Shown here in pieces: positions 24,000 through 36,600 of a DNA stretch of 64,000 bases. The translations under genes were made by a program, and so were the position numbers. The DNA lies in assembly GCA_026874595.1 (NCBI GenBank), contig CM049309.1, positions 12,452,576 through 12,516,575 of the forward strand. The letters are read 5' to 3'. The notes under the pieces were generated by a model. That model did no database searches. It was not told the DNA's origin and worked only from the letters and a program-made list of their open reading frames with translations. Source of the DNA: Sipunculus nudus (lineage: Eukaryota; Annelida; Sipuncula; Golfingiida; Sipunculidae). Within the stretch, counting starts at the first letter, position 1, and the number at the start of each line of letters is the position of its first letter.

Positions 24000-24529
24000 A
24001 CAATGAAAGCCATCATTCAGAAACTTTGAGTTTCACAAAGATTAATCAGAACTTCGCTCGCTTAACAAAGAAATGACACTCTAGATTTGTGAAGGAATTT
24101 GAAAAAAATCGGTCCCATCTTCTGTTCTGTCCTGAGTTGAATGAAATCCCACTAACTGCTAACAAATAACATTGACTAAGGCACTTGCACTGGTTTCAGC
24201 CGGAGCGGGCAAGAGACGAGCTTAGCCAAACTGAGTAAATGAGACGAAAACTTGTGCAGTATCATTGAAATAATCGAATTTTTTATCACCATATTATTTA
24301 CTTTTGTTTCCTTTTTACAAACGAGTAATTTAGTTTATCGAGTAGAAATATAAAATTTAAAATAAAACTTAAATTAAAACTCGGAAGTTGAAACCAATCC
24401 AGCTTTATATCAGTATATTGGGGCACTTGGTAAAACACGGAATATCCTCTGAAAATCTGAGATATCTCGGAATAATAGTTTAAGCGATTTCTTCAGACGA
24501 CTCAAGAAAGTTGGAAAAAAAGTACCCAC
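24000..24529. other. Non-coding stretch, no gene seen
   Basis: AT-rich intergenic sequence upstream of profilin B. Nothing recognisable. Confidence 0.4.
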
Positions 24530-24810
24530 ACCTAAAGAATGAATAATAATCTTCCCATTTCTTCTGGGTTCAGTTCTAATATTTTACCATATTAAGGAAC
24601 AGTGGACGATTTTATGAAGATCTTATCAAAAGGCCCTGAACGACCGTCATGTTTAATAATATTTTGGAAGCGTTTGGGGAGTTCCCGGAGAATCCAGCCC
24701 CACAGCAAATTGGCCGGCCCACTTAAAACCACATAAGTAAAAAACTGTTTCTCCATTTCTGTTGACAAATTAATATGTACCTGTTGCATAACATCATTTA
24801 ATTCTTTCAC
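24530..24810 (-). pseudogene. Decayed coding-like segment, inverted relative of 26860-27015
   Basis: On the minus strand an open frame of about 70 codons (24592-24807) is followed, in the same frame after one stop, by a block reading LELNPEEMGRLLF (about 24534-24572). The same block, LELNPEEIGSLLF, occurs on the plus strand at about 26965-27010 with about 88% nucleotide identity over 43 bases. The upstream peptide contains YVVLSGPANLLWGWILRELP, which loosely resembles the LSGG...RL.KEL region of actin-like folds; I do not consider that established. It looks like the degraded end of a mobile-element or gene-fragment protein. Confidence 0.35.
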
Positions 24811-24903
24811 AGCGCATTACTTTCATTATTATTTCATATATTAGGTCTATAGATTATAATGTATAATGGTGTAATAAAGTACTAGTATATATATATAATC
24901 AAA

Positions 24904-24981
24904 TAATATATATATATATATATATATATATGAATATTTAAAATATTGTACTAATATTCAGAATTGTGGTAAATATTAATA

Positions 24982-25053
<72 letters not shown>

Positions 25054-25056
25054 TTG
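24904..25056. repeat. Compound (AT)n microsatellites
   Basis: Alternating A/T runs at 24906-24932 and 24979-25056, separated by AT-rich sequence and one ATAC interruption. Confidence 0.95.
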
Positions 25057-25189
25057 ATATCATACATATTCATATGACAATAATAATAATGTTGATATAG
25101 ACTAAAATAGTATGTCAGGGTATGTGTGTGTTAATTTATATCCATATATTTTCTGTATTTGTGTTATTTTTACTATTTCTCTGTTAGAA

Positions 25190-26575
25190 CCAAAATCATA
25201 AATGTACTAGTATTCATTTACTTTTACTGAATGTTGCATTTGTAAATTGTTCATACATAGACACCAGGTATAACTTGTATTTGACATGATGACCATTTCA
25301 CTTTTCATTATGTAAATATTTCATTACTTGACACTTGATGTAACATGTACTTCATTATCAATTTACTTTTCATTTGTAAAAAAATTTCATACATTGTTTA
25401 AATAATGGTTTATGGAATCTCAAATTCATCAATAAGGATTGGAAAACAGGGCACAGCCCAGGGTTGGGGCCAGATACAAGTGAAAGTGCCTAGGTACAGG
25501 TACTTGTGAATTGGCCAGGTACAGGTACAGGAACTTGATTTTCACAGAGCACCTAGGTACATGTACAGGTACTTTAGAAAGTACCTAGGTACAGGTACAT
25601 TTATATGAGGATCACTTCAAAGATGTTTTTTACGGCATAAATTCACATTTATGCAAGTTAACATGCCTTTTTTCTATCAAATAATACTGAAGTAATTTGT
25701 TAAGTATATTTTAATAGAACTTATTAACTGTATGGCACCATATGTTCACAAACATGATATGCAAAAGTATTAAAAGTCCATTAAGTGCACCAAGTAGAGT
25801 ATGACACCATACATTCACAAACATGAAATTTAAATCTACTGAAAGTCCATTAAGTACACCATATACAGTAAGAGAGTGATTATTCTGACACCATACTTCA
25901 CAAACATGATATTTGTGTACTCTGTGTTCATTAAGTGCACCAATTACAGTATAATCAAATGATTTGCTCAATTAGTGGTTACAGCTGATTTCACACATGT
26001 GACCATTCTGGAGGTGTTATAACAATTCAACTCTTGAGCAGTTTATCACACTGATGGCTTGTTGATTATTTTACACTACAGGTAATTTAATACTAAAGGG
26101 AAAAACAAACTAAAAAAAATGAAAATATGAAAATGAACCTAGAGAACCTTGTACCAGGTACAGTTACTTTAGTTCCAGGTACAAGGTACTTCCTACTCAT
26201 GACTGGCAGGTACAGGTACTCTGAAATGTGTACCTAGGTACAGGTACAAGTACCTGGCCCCAACCCTGGCACAGCCCTATATTAATTCCTCTCCTTTCTT
26301 TAATATACATTGTCACCTGGTAACGTACATAATGTATTTCAAGATGATGATTTCACTTTTCATTGGTAAATATAATACATACATTAACACCTGGTATAGG
26401 GAGTGTATTATATGATCATTTTACTTTTCATTTGTACATAATGCATAAATTGAGACCTGGCATTACTTTGTATATCATCTTTTTACTTGTCATTTTAAAA
26501 TATTTCATACATTGATAACTGGTATCTGGTGTATTTTTTAGGCTCAAATTACTTTTAATTTGTAAATATTTCATT
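25190..26575. repeat. AT-rich tandem array (unit about 65-80 bp) split by a MITE
   Basis: The words (T)TTACTTTTCATTTGTAAAT and ATTTCATACATTGACACCTG recur, with ACTTTTCATT-like anchors near 25219, 25300 and 25363, and again near 26352, 26421, 26487 and 26549. The 25451-26276 interval between the two halves is the hAT-type insertion and its target duplication. Confidence 0.7.
25459..26268. mobile_element. hAT-type MITE, 810 bp, with 8-bp target duplication
   Basis: The ends are inverted repeats: CAGGGTTGGGGCCAG at the left and its exact complement at the right, with similarity continuing inwards. The 8-bp word GCACAGCC is found immediately left (25451-25458) and immediately right (26269-26276). 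An 8-bp target duplication plus CAGGG termini is the hallmark of the hAT superfamily. Subterminal regions are packed with AGGTACAGGTAC/CCTAGGTAC words, possible transposase-binding repeats. The middle has three copies (about 25733, 25803, 25890) of ACACCATA(C)TTCACAAACATG...GTCCATTAAGTGCACC. No transposase is encoded. Confidence 0.92.
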
Positions 26576-27000
26576 TGTTTAATATGGTTCAGTTGTTAAT
26601 AATTAAATTTTTTGAGGAAGTTGCCTTCTTTGTTCATTGACTAATAACAATATAGAATTTTAATAATGCCAGTGGTAAATGTAGACACAGATACTGTAGA
26701 AGCCTCCATGTCCCGCCCCTTCCACAACATTCCATAATCTTATTATCAGTAAGAGGAGTATATTTGAACAATCTCAAATTCATTCACTTTACTGTCGATT
26801 TGGACATATCCTTTTTTATCCAGGCTTGTCAGCTGTTTACACTCTCCCAGAATTGTCCTAAAACCACCAGATTTAGGTATGATCCACTATAAACATTGCC
26901 TCTGTCCCGGGCCAGTCAGATCTGCCTCGCAAAAACGTAGAATACACATTAATAAGTAGAAGATTAGAACTGAACCCTGAAGAAATAGGAAGCTTATTAT
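26576..27000. other. Non-coding stretch with the plus-strand LNPEE block
   Basis: Contains the plus-strand partner (about 26860-27015) of the minus-strand decayed segment at 24530-24810; about 33 codons before a stop read as coding. No other gene seen. Confidence 0.4.
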
Positions 27001-28202
27001 TCAATCTATAGGTTTAGGGACTTTTAATTTCATGTGTATAGATATGGGTAAGAGGACGAAGCCTATTTAAAATGGGGTCATGACCTTTACTAGAAGAGTG
27101 ACCTTGACCTTGAATAGGTCCATTTTGGGGGAAAATCACACAAATTCTTGAATATCTCAAGACATCTTGCATGGATTGATCCCAAAATCATCTTGATCGA
27201 AGATCTTGGATAGTGTTGTCAGGTTTCAGAAACTGGTGGCGCCTCCTGTTATCCTTTTCTTGTTTTCTTGTCGTTTAATTATTAATTTATTTGACTTTAA
27301 TACCCCCTTCATTGCCACTCAACAATACTGTGAGCATTATAAGTCAAAAACTAATGGACAGATTTCTTTCATATTATGCATATACATAGATATGGGTTAT
27401 GGGATGATGCATTTTTAAATTAGGGTCATAACCTTTCTTATGAGAGTGGCCTTTGAAGTGAATATTGCCATATTTGGTGAAAATCACACAAAATCATAAA
27501 TATCTCAATAAGGGATGCATGGATTGGTCCAAAAATCAAATTGACCAAAGTTCTTTGTCTTTTGCAGAAGACAACTGGCACCACCTCCTGTCTTTCTCTT
27601 GTTTTTGTGCCTTTCTATACCCCATCATTGCCACTTGACAGTACTGTGAGCATTAAAATTCTAAAACTTATGGACAGACTGGGCTTAAATTGTGCATGTA
27701 CATTGATCTTGGATACCTCCATCTTGTATTCAAGACTGCTGGTGCCATCTGCAATTGTTTGCCTTGGCGTCCATCTGTTCATGTGCTTTTGGTGAAAATT
27801 GCTCATATCTCTGGAATTGTTTAAGGTATTGGTCTGAAATTTGACATGTCCATCCATCTTGGAAAGTTTTCTCGTAAACCAGACAGGTGGCTCCACCTAC
27901 CTTCTCATTTATGTAGAATAAATTAATGCCCTTTTCTGAGGAGTGATACGCCCTATTGGCCTGAAATTGTGCATATCCATTTATCTTTGAGTCCAAGACT
28001 TGGACTCCTCCATCTTGTACATAAGACTGATGGCGCCATCTGCAATCATTTTGCCGTTGCGTCCATTTGTATATGTGCTTTCTGTGAAAATTCCTTTACC
28101 TTCAGAGTGGTTCAAGTTATTTGTCTGAAATTTGGCATGTCAATTTATTGTGGAATATTTGCTCATAGACCAGACAGGTGGCGCCACCTACCTTCCCATT
28201 TT
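27001..28202 (+). repeat. Composite dispersed repeat made of tandem 300-bp-scale units
   Basis: Two diverged units of about 330 bp (27000-27330 and 27380-27660) share ACTGGTGGCGCCTCCTG-like words, CCACT(C/T)(A/G)ACA(A/G)TACTGTGAGC and AAAATCACACAAA. Then units of about 260 bp (27680-28200) share TTGGACTCCTCCATCTTGTA, CTG(G/A)TGGCGCCATCTGCAAT and AGACAGGTGGC(G/T)CCACCTACC. The second type returns at 32660-33260, on the other side of the large element. No coding capacity. Confidence 0.7.
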
Positions 28203-30779
28203 TAGCAAACCTGTTAGCTTATGGGATGGTGTGGCGTCGTCCGACGTCTGTACGTTAACCTATACTATATTGAAAATGGCCAGAGTAAGCATCACAAAAT
28301 TTTATGCAAAAAAATTGTCATCTAAAAAACTCTATCTGGTTTTTGCTTATTTTTTGGCTAATTACATTTTCTTAGATTTTATAGGGGGAAAAGCTAAAAA
28401 AAGCTTTAAAAATCTTCTTCTCCGAAACTGTTCAGCCAAGTTGTCCAATATTTCACAGAAATGATTCCTGGAACAATCTCTCTCAAGTTTGTTCGAATGG
28501 TTAAAGTTTGTTGATTTTTGGCCGAGTTACAGGAAGTCATCTGTCCAAAAAAGCATACTAAAATTACAATCTCAGAAATGGCTGGAGCTGTCATCACCAA
28601 ATTTAATGCCAATGTTGGTCACATGAGTCTTATCTAAAATTGAGGTATTGGTGGCGCCACCTGCATCGGCCTTTTTTGTACGTGGGTCATCAGTGCCCAT
28701 ATCATACTGACTGCTACAAAAAACTCCTTCTTTGAAACCATATGGCCAAATTGTTTAATATCGCACAGAAATGATCCTAGGGTAGTGCTTTCTGAAGTTT
28801 GTTCAAATGGTCTCAGTTCAGTGACTTCTGGCTGAGTTATGGGAAGCTGAATTTAGTCATATGCCATGACAGCATATTTTAGCTCAGTGGCTTCAAAGAA
28901 CTTCTTCTCAAAAACCACTGGGCCAAATACTTAAATCTCACACATTAATTATCCTTAGATGTTGATAATTCAAGTTTGTTCAAATGGTTTTGGTTCAGTA
29001 ATTTTTGGCTGAGTTATGGAGGGCTTAACTTAGCCATTTTGCTGTATTTTCCCATATGAGTTGTAAACCTGCAAAACGTTTTTTGACTGACGCCACTGAG
29101 GCCAATTTGTTAAATATTTTACAGGTATAATCCCCTGAATAATTCTTATAATAATTGTCTTTTATGGTTCCAAAGAATGAATTTTGGCTGAATTATAAAG
29201 ATTGAATTGAGTCATTTTACCATATATGTTAGCTGTGTGAAGCAGATACATCTAGCCTGGCACCAGTTTATCAGCATCCGTTACATCATGCCTCTAGACA
29301 TTAAGATTTCAGGTAATCTATGGTTAATATTGACAAAAATTTTTTTTAAAAGCATTTAAAAAATGTAGATTTATGATTTTAGATATTCCTCATGCCAGGC
29401 AATGTTTACAATAACAGGTATACAGCTCTCTATGGGTATATAAAGACGGCTGTACATGGATTATAAATAATTGGTATCCATAATCAACTTTATTCAAGAT
29501 TTTGCCATCAGTGAGATATATCTGTATTATAATTTTGCATTCAATATGCATCTGTAGTAATTTTTAGCGAACTTGTGAGGTAATGCAATGGTTTGGCATC
29601 GTCTGTGGTCGTCGTTAACCCATACTATTTTGAAAACAACTGGAGCTAGTATCGTGAAATTTAATGCAAAAAATTGGCCATCTAAAAAACTCTGCATTTT
29701 CTTAGATTTTATAGAGAAAAAGCTAAAAAATCTTTTAAAAAATTTTCTCCTCCGAAACAGTCAAGCCAATTTGTTCAATATTTCACAGAAATAATATTTT
29801 ATACCATCTCTCTCAAGTTTGTTCGAATGGTTCAAGTTCGGTGAATTTTGGCTGAGTTACAGGAAGTAAAACTTAGCTAACTGTCCAAAAAAGCATACTA
29901 AAATGACAATCTCAGAAATAGCCAGAGCTGTCATCACCAAATTTTATGCCAGTGTTGGTCACACGAGTCATATATGAAATTCAGGTATTGGTCGCGCCAC
30001 CTGCATTGACCTTTTTTTGTACGGGGGTCATTGGTCATCTGTACATTAACCCATTATTTCTCAGGAATAGCAGGAAAAAAATGATACAAAAATTATCCCA
30101 GAGGAAATCCCTCTCAAGTTTGTTCAAATGGTTTGCATTTGATGAATTTTAGTGGAGTTTCACAAATTTGAACAGTAATTTGGCCAAGTAAGCAACTGAC
30201 ATAGTTATCTCAGAAATGACAGAAGCTAGGATTACCAAGTATTGTGCAAATGTTGGTCACATGACTCATATTTGAAGTTGCAGATTTTGTGGTGCTACCT
30301 ACATTGACCTGTTTTTATGGGCAAAAACCTCATAATTTTAGCCTTTTTCAGCTTAAAATGTTTATGATGAAAATGTCAAGTTGATTTGTTCAATTTTACA
30401 AAAGAATTATCCTAGGACAAGGTTCTTTCAATCATATTAGAAAAGCTTAAGTTGGTCTTATGGCCATTATTAACTCAAACTGAGGACTGCAAAACTGTTC
30501 TTCTACAAAATTATTGTTTCAATTATAACTTCTGTAACATGGCACAAAATTTATTCTTTGGTGGCCTTTGTTCAAGTTTACTTGAATGATTTTTGGCAGA
30601 ATTATTGGACCTTGACAATGAAAGAACTGCATTTTTTTATTAATCTAGATATTTTTGATAAAAAGTTTATGAATATTTCAGCTTGAAAAAAAGCATTTTA
30701 GCCAAAGTCTTTCAGTATGTGTTGACAGATTTGGCAACAGGCCAAGATTGTGTCTGTATATTTAAATAGGTTGAGAAAC

Positions 30780-31115
30780 TGCCAACTGTTTCAGATTTGG
30801 CAATAGATCAAGAGTTCATTCAGTGCAGCCAGATATAGGTCAAGAGTTCAATCAGTGCAGCCAAGCACAAGGCATGTGATCCCCTCATGGGTGACATGTG
30901 AACACCTCATGGGCACCATGTGAACACCTCATGGGTGTCATGCCCCTCAGGGCTGCATGTGGAGCCAATCTATTTATAGCTTTGGCAGACTGCCAACTAT
31001 CAGCTTAGGCAACAGGTCAAGAGTTCACTCAGTGCAGCCAGGTACAGGTCAAAAGTTTACCCAGTCTAGCCAGGTGCAGGTCATGAGTTCACTCAGTGCA
31101 GTAGCCTGAGTCAGC
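30780..31115. repeat. Two interleaved minisatellites
   Basis: The word AGGTCAAGAGTTCA-TCAGTGCAGCCA recurs about five times (about 27 bp where tandem). Between the copies, GTGAACACCTCATGGGCACC-type words recur about four times, 22-24 bp apart (30890-30960). This is part of the segment missing from family 2 copy 1. Confidence 0.7.
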
Positions 31116-31540
31116 AAATTTGTCACAGTTCACTTGGGGCAACTGCCTTTCTCACCTAAGCCTGGTCAGCCCCATGCATCAGACTCAAGGTAAGTTTGAT
31201 GTATTGGCCTGATATTATGACCTGTCTATGTGTCTTTGATGGCTTTATCGTTCACAAGACAGGTGTCACCACCCAAAATGACTTTTGCACAGTGTATGTG
31301 CCTGCTTATTTCTGTAGAGGACTTTGATATATCATCCTGAAATTGGGCATATTTATACCTATCGAATAGCTTTGTCATATACAAGACTGGTGGTGCCCCC
31401 TACCATTATTTTTTGCACTGTGTGTGTCCCTGGTTATTTCTCAGGAGGGGTTTGATATATCAGTCTGAACTTGGGATATGTATATATCTCTGTTAGCTTT
31501 GTTGTATACAAGACTGGTGATGCCAGCTACAATCATTTTT

Positions 31541-32482
31541 AGCTCAGCTGACTGTAAGTCAACTGAGGTATAGGAATGGCGCCTGTCCGTCGTCCGTCCA
31601 GGCGTCCTGGAGTCCAGCAGTCCGTTAGCAAGGCACAAATCGTAACGGCTGGTCCTAGAAACATCTGAGTGAAGATCCAGGGAGGTCAATAAAAAATCTA
31701 ATCGGAAACCTGAAATTAGGTCACTGCGACCTATATCCTTTGAGCTATGGGGCTTGAAAGTACCCCCAAGAATAGTAAAAATATGATACAAAACCTCGAA
31801 TATCTTGATAATTAATGCATGGTTTGTTGTGAATCTTGCCTTGAATATTGACCATGACTAGTTTTGTCAGTTCCTGAAACGTGGTGGCACCACCTGTATT
31901 TTTTCCTATTTTAACAAATATTTTTCTATTTATTTACTATAAAATGACAACAATCATGTCAGTTTCTCAGCTGTGATTACATCTGGTGTCCCAAAAGCTG
32001 GTGTGTTTATTAATCACAAGTGTATGCCCTATCACCCTGTCTGTCTGTCTGTTTGTATGTCTGTGTGCCTGTCAATCCGTCCATTTACACAAATTTGTTT
32101 CCAGACAATAACTCCAGGTTGGATTGGCACATGGATTTTAAACTTGACTTACACATGGCCCACCACTAAAGCAAGAACCTATATGATTTTAGGGTCATGA
32201 GGTCAATGGTCAAGGTCACAGGACTCAATTAAAAAGATTATGGCTGCATTTTAAGCCAAGCTTTTCATCCCAAACTTTCCATCTTGCACATTTAGCTGAC
32301 TTGCCAGTATAGGGAGAGCATAAATTAATTTGGGGTCACAAGGTCAAAGGTACAGAGGCCATCTGTTCACAAATTAGTTTCCAGATGATAACTCCAGTTT
32401 AGTTTGACATATTGGTTTTAAATTTAACTTATAAATGGCCCACCACTAAAGTGCTGAGCGTCAAGACCCATGGGTCCCTAGT
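31541..32482 (+). mobile_element. Nested element, Helentron/HINE-like, family 1 copy a
   Basis: It starts AGCTCAGCTGACTG after a T run and ends at palindrome GACCCATGGGTC (32465-32476) followed by CCTAGTT. Just inside the palindrome GCTGAGC is the inverse of the 5' GCTCAGC. The empty site is known: copy 1 of the host element reads CAATCATTTTTGTGTTGTG at about 19150, where this locus has CAATCATTTTT, then the insertion, then GTGTTGTG. Nothing is duplicated apart from possible T's. Inside are GTCCGTCGTCCGTC and GCACAAATCGTAACGGCTGG units shared with the element at 58414. Confidence 0.75.
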
Positions 32483-32658
32483 TGTGTTGTGTGCACCCAT
32501 GCCAGAATTTAAGCAGTGATGTTTGTGTAATTGTTTCTTATTCAAAATGTTTAGTAACTGCAGTGTTCATATACATGAGAAGTAATGGTCCAACATTGAA
32601 GCATTATACCTGGTGTATTTCCCAATGCACAGGTTCGCATTAGGCCTGTAGGCCTTGT

Positions 32659-33300
32659 TATAGAAGAAATTAATGCCCTTTTCTCAGGAGTGATTTGGCC
32701 TATTGGCCTGAAATTGTGCTTATCCATAGATCTTGGACTCCTCCATCTTGTACACAAGACTGGTGGTGCCATCTGCAATCGTTTTGCCATAGTGTCCATC
32801 TGTACACATGCTTTCGGTGAAAATTGCTTATATCTCCAGAGTGGTTTAAGGTATTGGCCTTAAATTTGGCTTGTCTTTTAATCTAGTAAATTTTCTCGTA
32901 GACAAGACAGGTGGCGCAACCTACTTTTCCTTTTTTGTAGAAAAAATTATGCTCTTTTCTTAGGAGTGGTGTGCTGTATTGCTCTGAAACTGTGCATTAA
33001 CAAAAGAATTTGGCCTCCTCCATCTTGTATTCAAGACTGGTGGTGCCATCGGCCATTTTTTGTGGTGTCCATCTGTACATTTGTTTTAGATAAAAATTGC
33101 TCATATCTGAGGAGTCCTTCATTGTGTTGGTCTCTAATTTGGCATGTACATCCATCTTGGAGATTTTTCTCGTCAACCAGACAGAGATACCTTACCTTAC
33201 CATTTTTATAATATAAAGTTATCCCCTTTTTGTAAGAGTGATTCTCTGTATTGGCCCCCACATTTGGTGAAAAGTTTTGTTTCTCTAGTTAATAGATGTT
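32659..33300 (+). repeat. Diverged copies of the 260-bp unit seen at 27680-28200
   Basis: TTAATGCCCTTTTCTCAGGAG, TTGGCCTGAAATTGTGC, CTCCTCCATCTTGTA and AAGACTGGTGGTGCCATC recur in order at about 32665 and 32935. No coding capacity. Confidence 0.65.
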
Positions 33301-33555
33301 CAATAGTCGCTTGCCAAGTGTCAGTATATGCTGCTGAAGCTGAGGGGGACTATTCATAAAAGGGGGTGGGGGAGGTTAATTGTCTGGCCATACTATGGCA
33401 CCTGAGGTGCCAAGAAATATCTAGTTAGTAATAAATTGCTGTTAATTTAACAATATAATTGCATTATTTAGAGATAGATATATTGGTGAGTAGTGATTAT
33501 GTTATTCAGTGCAGGTTGGTTCATCCATATAATTGGTTCTTATCATGTTTTTCAG

Positions 33556-33658
33556 AGGTTCATATTTGCAAAAATGGAGGTGACACCACAGAATTTAGAA
33601 GCTCTGGCATCATACCTCCAAAAAACACTTTCTCCAGATGCGGCAGAGAGAAGGGGAG
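33556..33658 (+). CDS. CSE1L: CSE1L coding exon 1 (ATG at 33574)
   Basis: Acceptor TTTTTCAG at 33555, then 18 untranslated bases. Encodes residues 1-28, starting MEVTPQNLEALASYLQKTL. Ends in phase 1 at G|GTAAGT. The acceptor shows there is a non-coding exon upstream. Confidence 0.93.
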
Positions 33659-36600
33659 GTAAGTCACTGGTGTTAGGGAGGTGTTGTAAGACTGCTGCAT
33701 TCTTTTAATATTAACATGGATCACATGATGAAAAAACAAGCCAAGCTGACAATGAAACTGACAACTTTTCTCTGAGTTCCAGGGGGGGCAAGTAGAAATG
33801 ATATCTGATGAGTCCAGAAAGCAGATGTGCCTGTGGATGCTGTTGCTCTCCGGACTCCTCGGATATCTCTTTTTATAAATTTTATATTTTTTACATGGAT
33901 TGTACATCTAGTTATAACAACTAATATGAGGCACTCTCCATGACTCGGATGTTGGAACTTGGTAGTAGGATATCTCTTCTTGAACCCCCGGGCATGTTTG
34001 CAGCTAGATTGGTTTGGCTTGGCGGAAATTTGTCCTCAAACTTACTCAAAATTTACACCTAGGGAGGGCACAGGGAATGAGTCCCAAACCCTATCAACTG
34101 CAGCACTTGGAGGCCTTTATACATCTTCAGTCAGAAACTGACAACTTGGCATCCTGTCTGTTACTGTGCCTATGTCATTAAAAGTTACCTAAAGTTCTTT
34201 ATTTTACAAATTTTTTATTTCATCTCTTAATTTGTATACTTGGAAATAATATTTTTTGTCATACTGAACCAAATAAGAATAAAAAATTGAAGTTATAATA
34301 TTTGTTCACTTTACAAACTGATTAGATTAATTAAAAAATATCACACTTTGTAATGATTATTTTACTCTAGGCTATAAGTATTCAATATAAGCCTTATTCT
34401 GGAGGTATGTTTTTGAAAATATTTTGGTTATTTGGTAGATTGGACGTTTTGGTTGGTCTGATTGTAGCTTTACTTGAAAAGTCAAGGGCACATTTTAAGT
34501 ATTTTTTAAGGTTAGCGTAATACCCAAGCAATGACCATACTGGTAGGCCAGTTTATCAGATTATTGGATTATTGCATGAGATTTAGAAATAGGTTCCAGG
34601 AAAATGTTTTGTGTCAAGATGTGAAATAATGCAGGCCACCAACTGATGCAAAATTCCTGATATTGAAGGCATTATACATTTTTTTTGTAGCTGAAAAATT
34701 CCTGGAATCCCTGGAAAGGAACCAGTTTTATCCTATACTTTTACTTCATATTATGGACAAAGCAGAGGTAGACATGCACATCAGAGTGTCTGCATCTGTT
34801 ACCTTCAAGAATTATATAAAGAGAAACTGGAGAGTGGTAAGTTTCTGTGCAGACTTTGGTTGGCCTTTTGTTTGCGAGGGTTTCAAATTCGTGAAATTTG
34901 CAAATGGAAAAATGAGACACCTTATCTATACAAGTGAACGGTCATTTATAATATATATATAGCATCATTGCCATTTCATGTATGTCATCATGCGACCACA
35001 ACTGTAGGTTTAAAAGTCAAATGGCAAAAGACTGATATCATAAATAATGACATATTTTATGTTCCTTGTAAATCCAAGATAGAAATTACAAATAATATAA
35101 GATCTTTAAAATTATAACCTTGTCACGGGGACTCATCAGATTGTCAGGGTTATGTGCAGATATACTATGTGTAGGTTACTGCATGGAAAATCATGATAAT
35201 TGAATCCATGCAAAAGAATGTAAAATTGAAAATTACAAAAATTAACCTCGCAAATATGAAGGCAACCACAGTATATATTAACCAACTGCTTGACTGAGTT
35301 TATGATGTACACGTATCTTGTGAAATGCATAAGCTCACACTTTTTATATCAATAGCTCAATAAAACATCTGTAATTTAGTCTTGCATTGTCTGTGTCATT
35401 TCTCTTGATTTGGATAACTTTTGAACCACTCAGTGCTTTTCCATGAATTTGACATTTTAAATTTTTTGTACCAATATCTTGAAAGGGTTTAAAAAACTCA
35501 GGACCATTCATCTTCAAAGTCAAATAAGCAGAAATAGAAAAAAAATCTGTGAAGCCCATAACTTTTGAAATGTGCATTTTCCCTCAAATTTGATAGACAA
35601 GTTGTTTCAGCCAATTTCTCAGAGGTTGTAGAAAACTAGTGACCTTGACCTTCATCTTCAAGGTCAGATCAGTGAAATAACATTATTTTGTGAACACTAT
35701 AACTTTTGAACCACCCTTTTTTTTATGAGATTTGATATATGAATTGTTTCTGCCATAATCTGTTTCTGCCAGATGGTTTTAAAAATGGAAATAGACCTCG
35801 ATCTTCAAGGTCAAATCTAGAGAAATCTAGGATTTTTGTGCACTCCTTAATTTTTGAAGTAGTCAATACTCCATAACTGTTTTCCTAAAATTTGGGGTTG
35901 GTGGGCCCATAGGAAGGGAAGACATGTATCTGTTTCTTTTTGCAGTTGCAAAAACAAACTTATTCTAGTTAGCTTATGTCTATACCTGTTTTGACCATAA
36001 GACACTTGTAAAAATTGAAGAGCATTATGAACCTTTGAAATCCTGCTTGTAATTATATCACAGATGTAAATATATGAAAGAAGACACATATTAAACTGAA
36101 TAGTTGTAAGTGTATTGAAAATTGATACAGTTGTAAGCCAATACTTATATTAACTAGAAAGAAGACGTTAGTGAAACTAAAGGAGGATGGGCATCATTGA
36201 AAAATTTTAAGGCTGCACTTGTATCAAGTAACAACTAGACTGAAAATATTCAGTTTGAAATCGGCATGTATGTTATACATTGAAGTTCACTTTTTATAAA
36301 AGAAGAATAGAGCGTGGTTGGCTAGTGTGGAAAGTCTTTTATGTATAAACAATTAAAAATAAAATTGAACTTAATAGAAAATTGATCATTCCACAACAAT
36401 TTTACAAAAACAAACCTGATCTGGATTTTATTTTAGCAAAAGAGGATGCTTGAGATGCATATGCCTAAAAATATTTAAGGCCAAATACCGTAATGTATTC
36501 ACTCCTTTTTAACATTACACACCATTGATGCAGAATGGTTTATTATTTGCTGGCACAGCGGCCCATTAACTCCACTAGCTTTGACTTTTGATATCAGCTT

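Larger units (their letters stand above)
28203..32658 (+). mobile_element. Large dispersed element, Helentron/HINE-like, family 2 copy 2, carrying a nested insertion
   Basis: It aligns with 16259-19326: left end TTTTTAGCAAACCTGTTAGC, the repeated 1.3-kb unit (28204-29560, then 29561-30615 beginning AGCGAACTTGTGAGG), the tail from 31134 (GGGGCAACTGCCTTTCTCAC, also at 18877), and the same 3' end CACAGGTTCGC (32628-32638) plus AGGCCT-GT-AGGCCT (32642-32655) and TTGTT. Relative to copy 1 it has about 0.5 kb extra at 30620-31130, one extra tail unit of about 175 bp, and the nested family 1 element at 31541-32482. Confidence 0.7.

Noticed and set aside
24592-24810. Possible actin-like protein fragment
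   Set aside because: Only a loose LSG...KELP resemblance, no ATG at the apparent start, a stop in frame, and a related inverted copy nearby; kept only as a decayed repeat-associated segment.
33493-33708. Alternative start of CSE1L upstream of 33556 in an open frame
   Set aside because: The upstream codons follow intron-like sequence, and a strong acceptor at 33555 precedes the conserved ATG at 33574.
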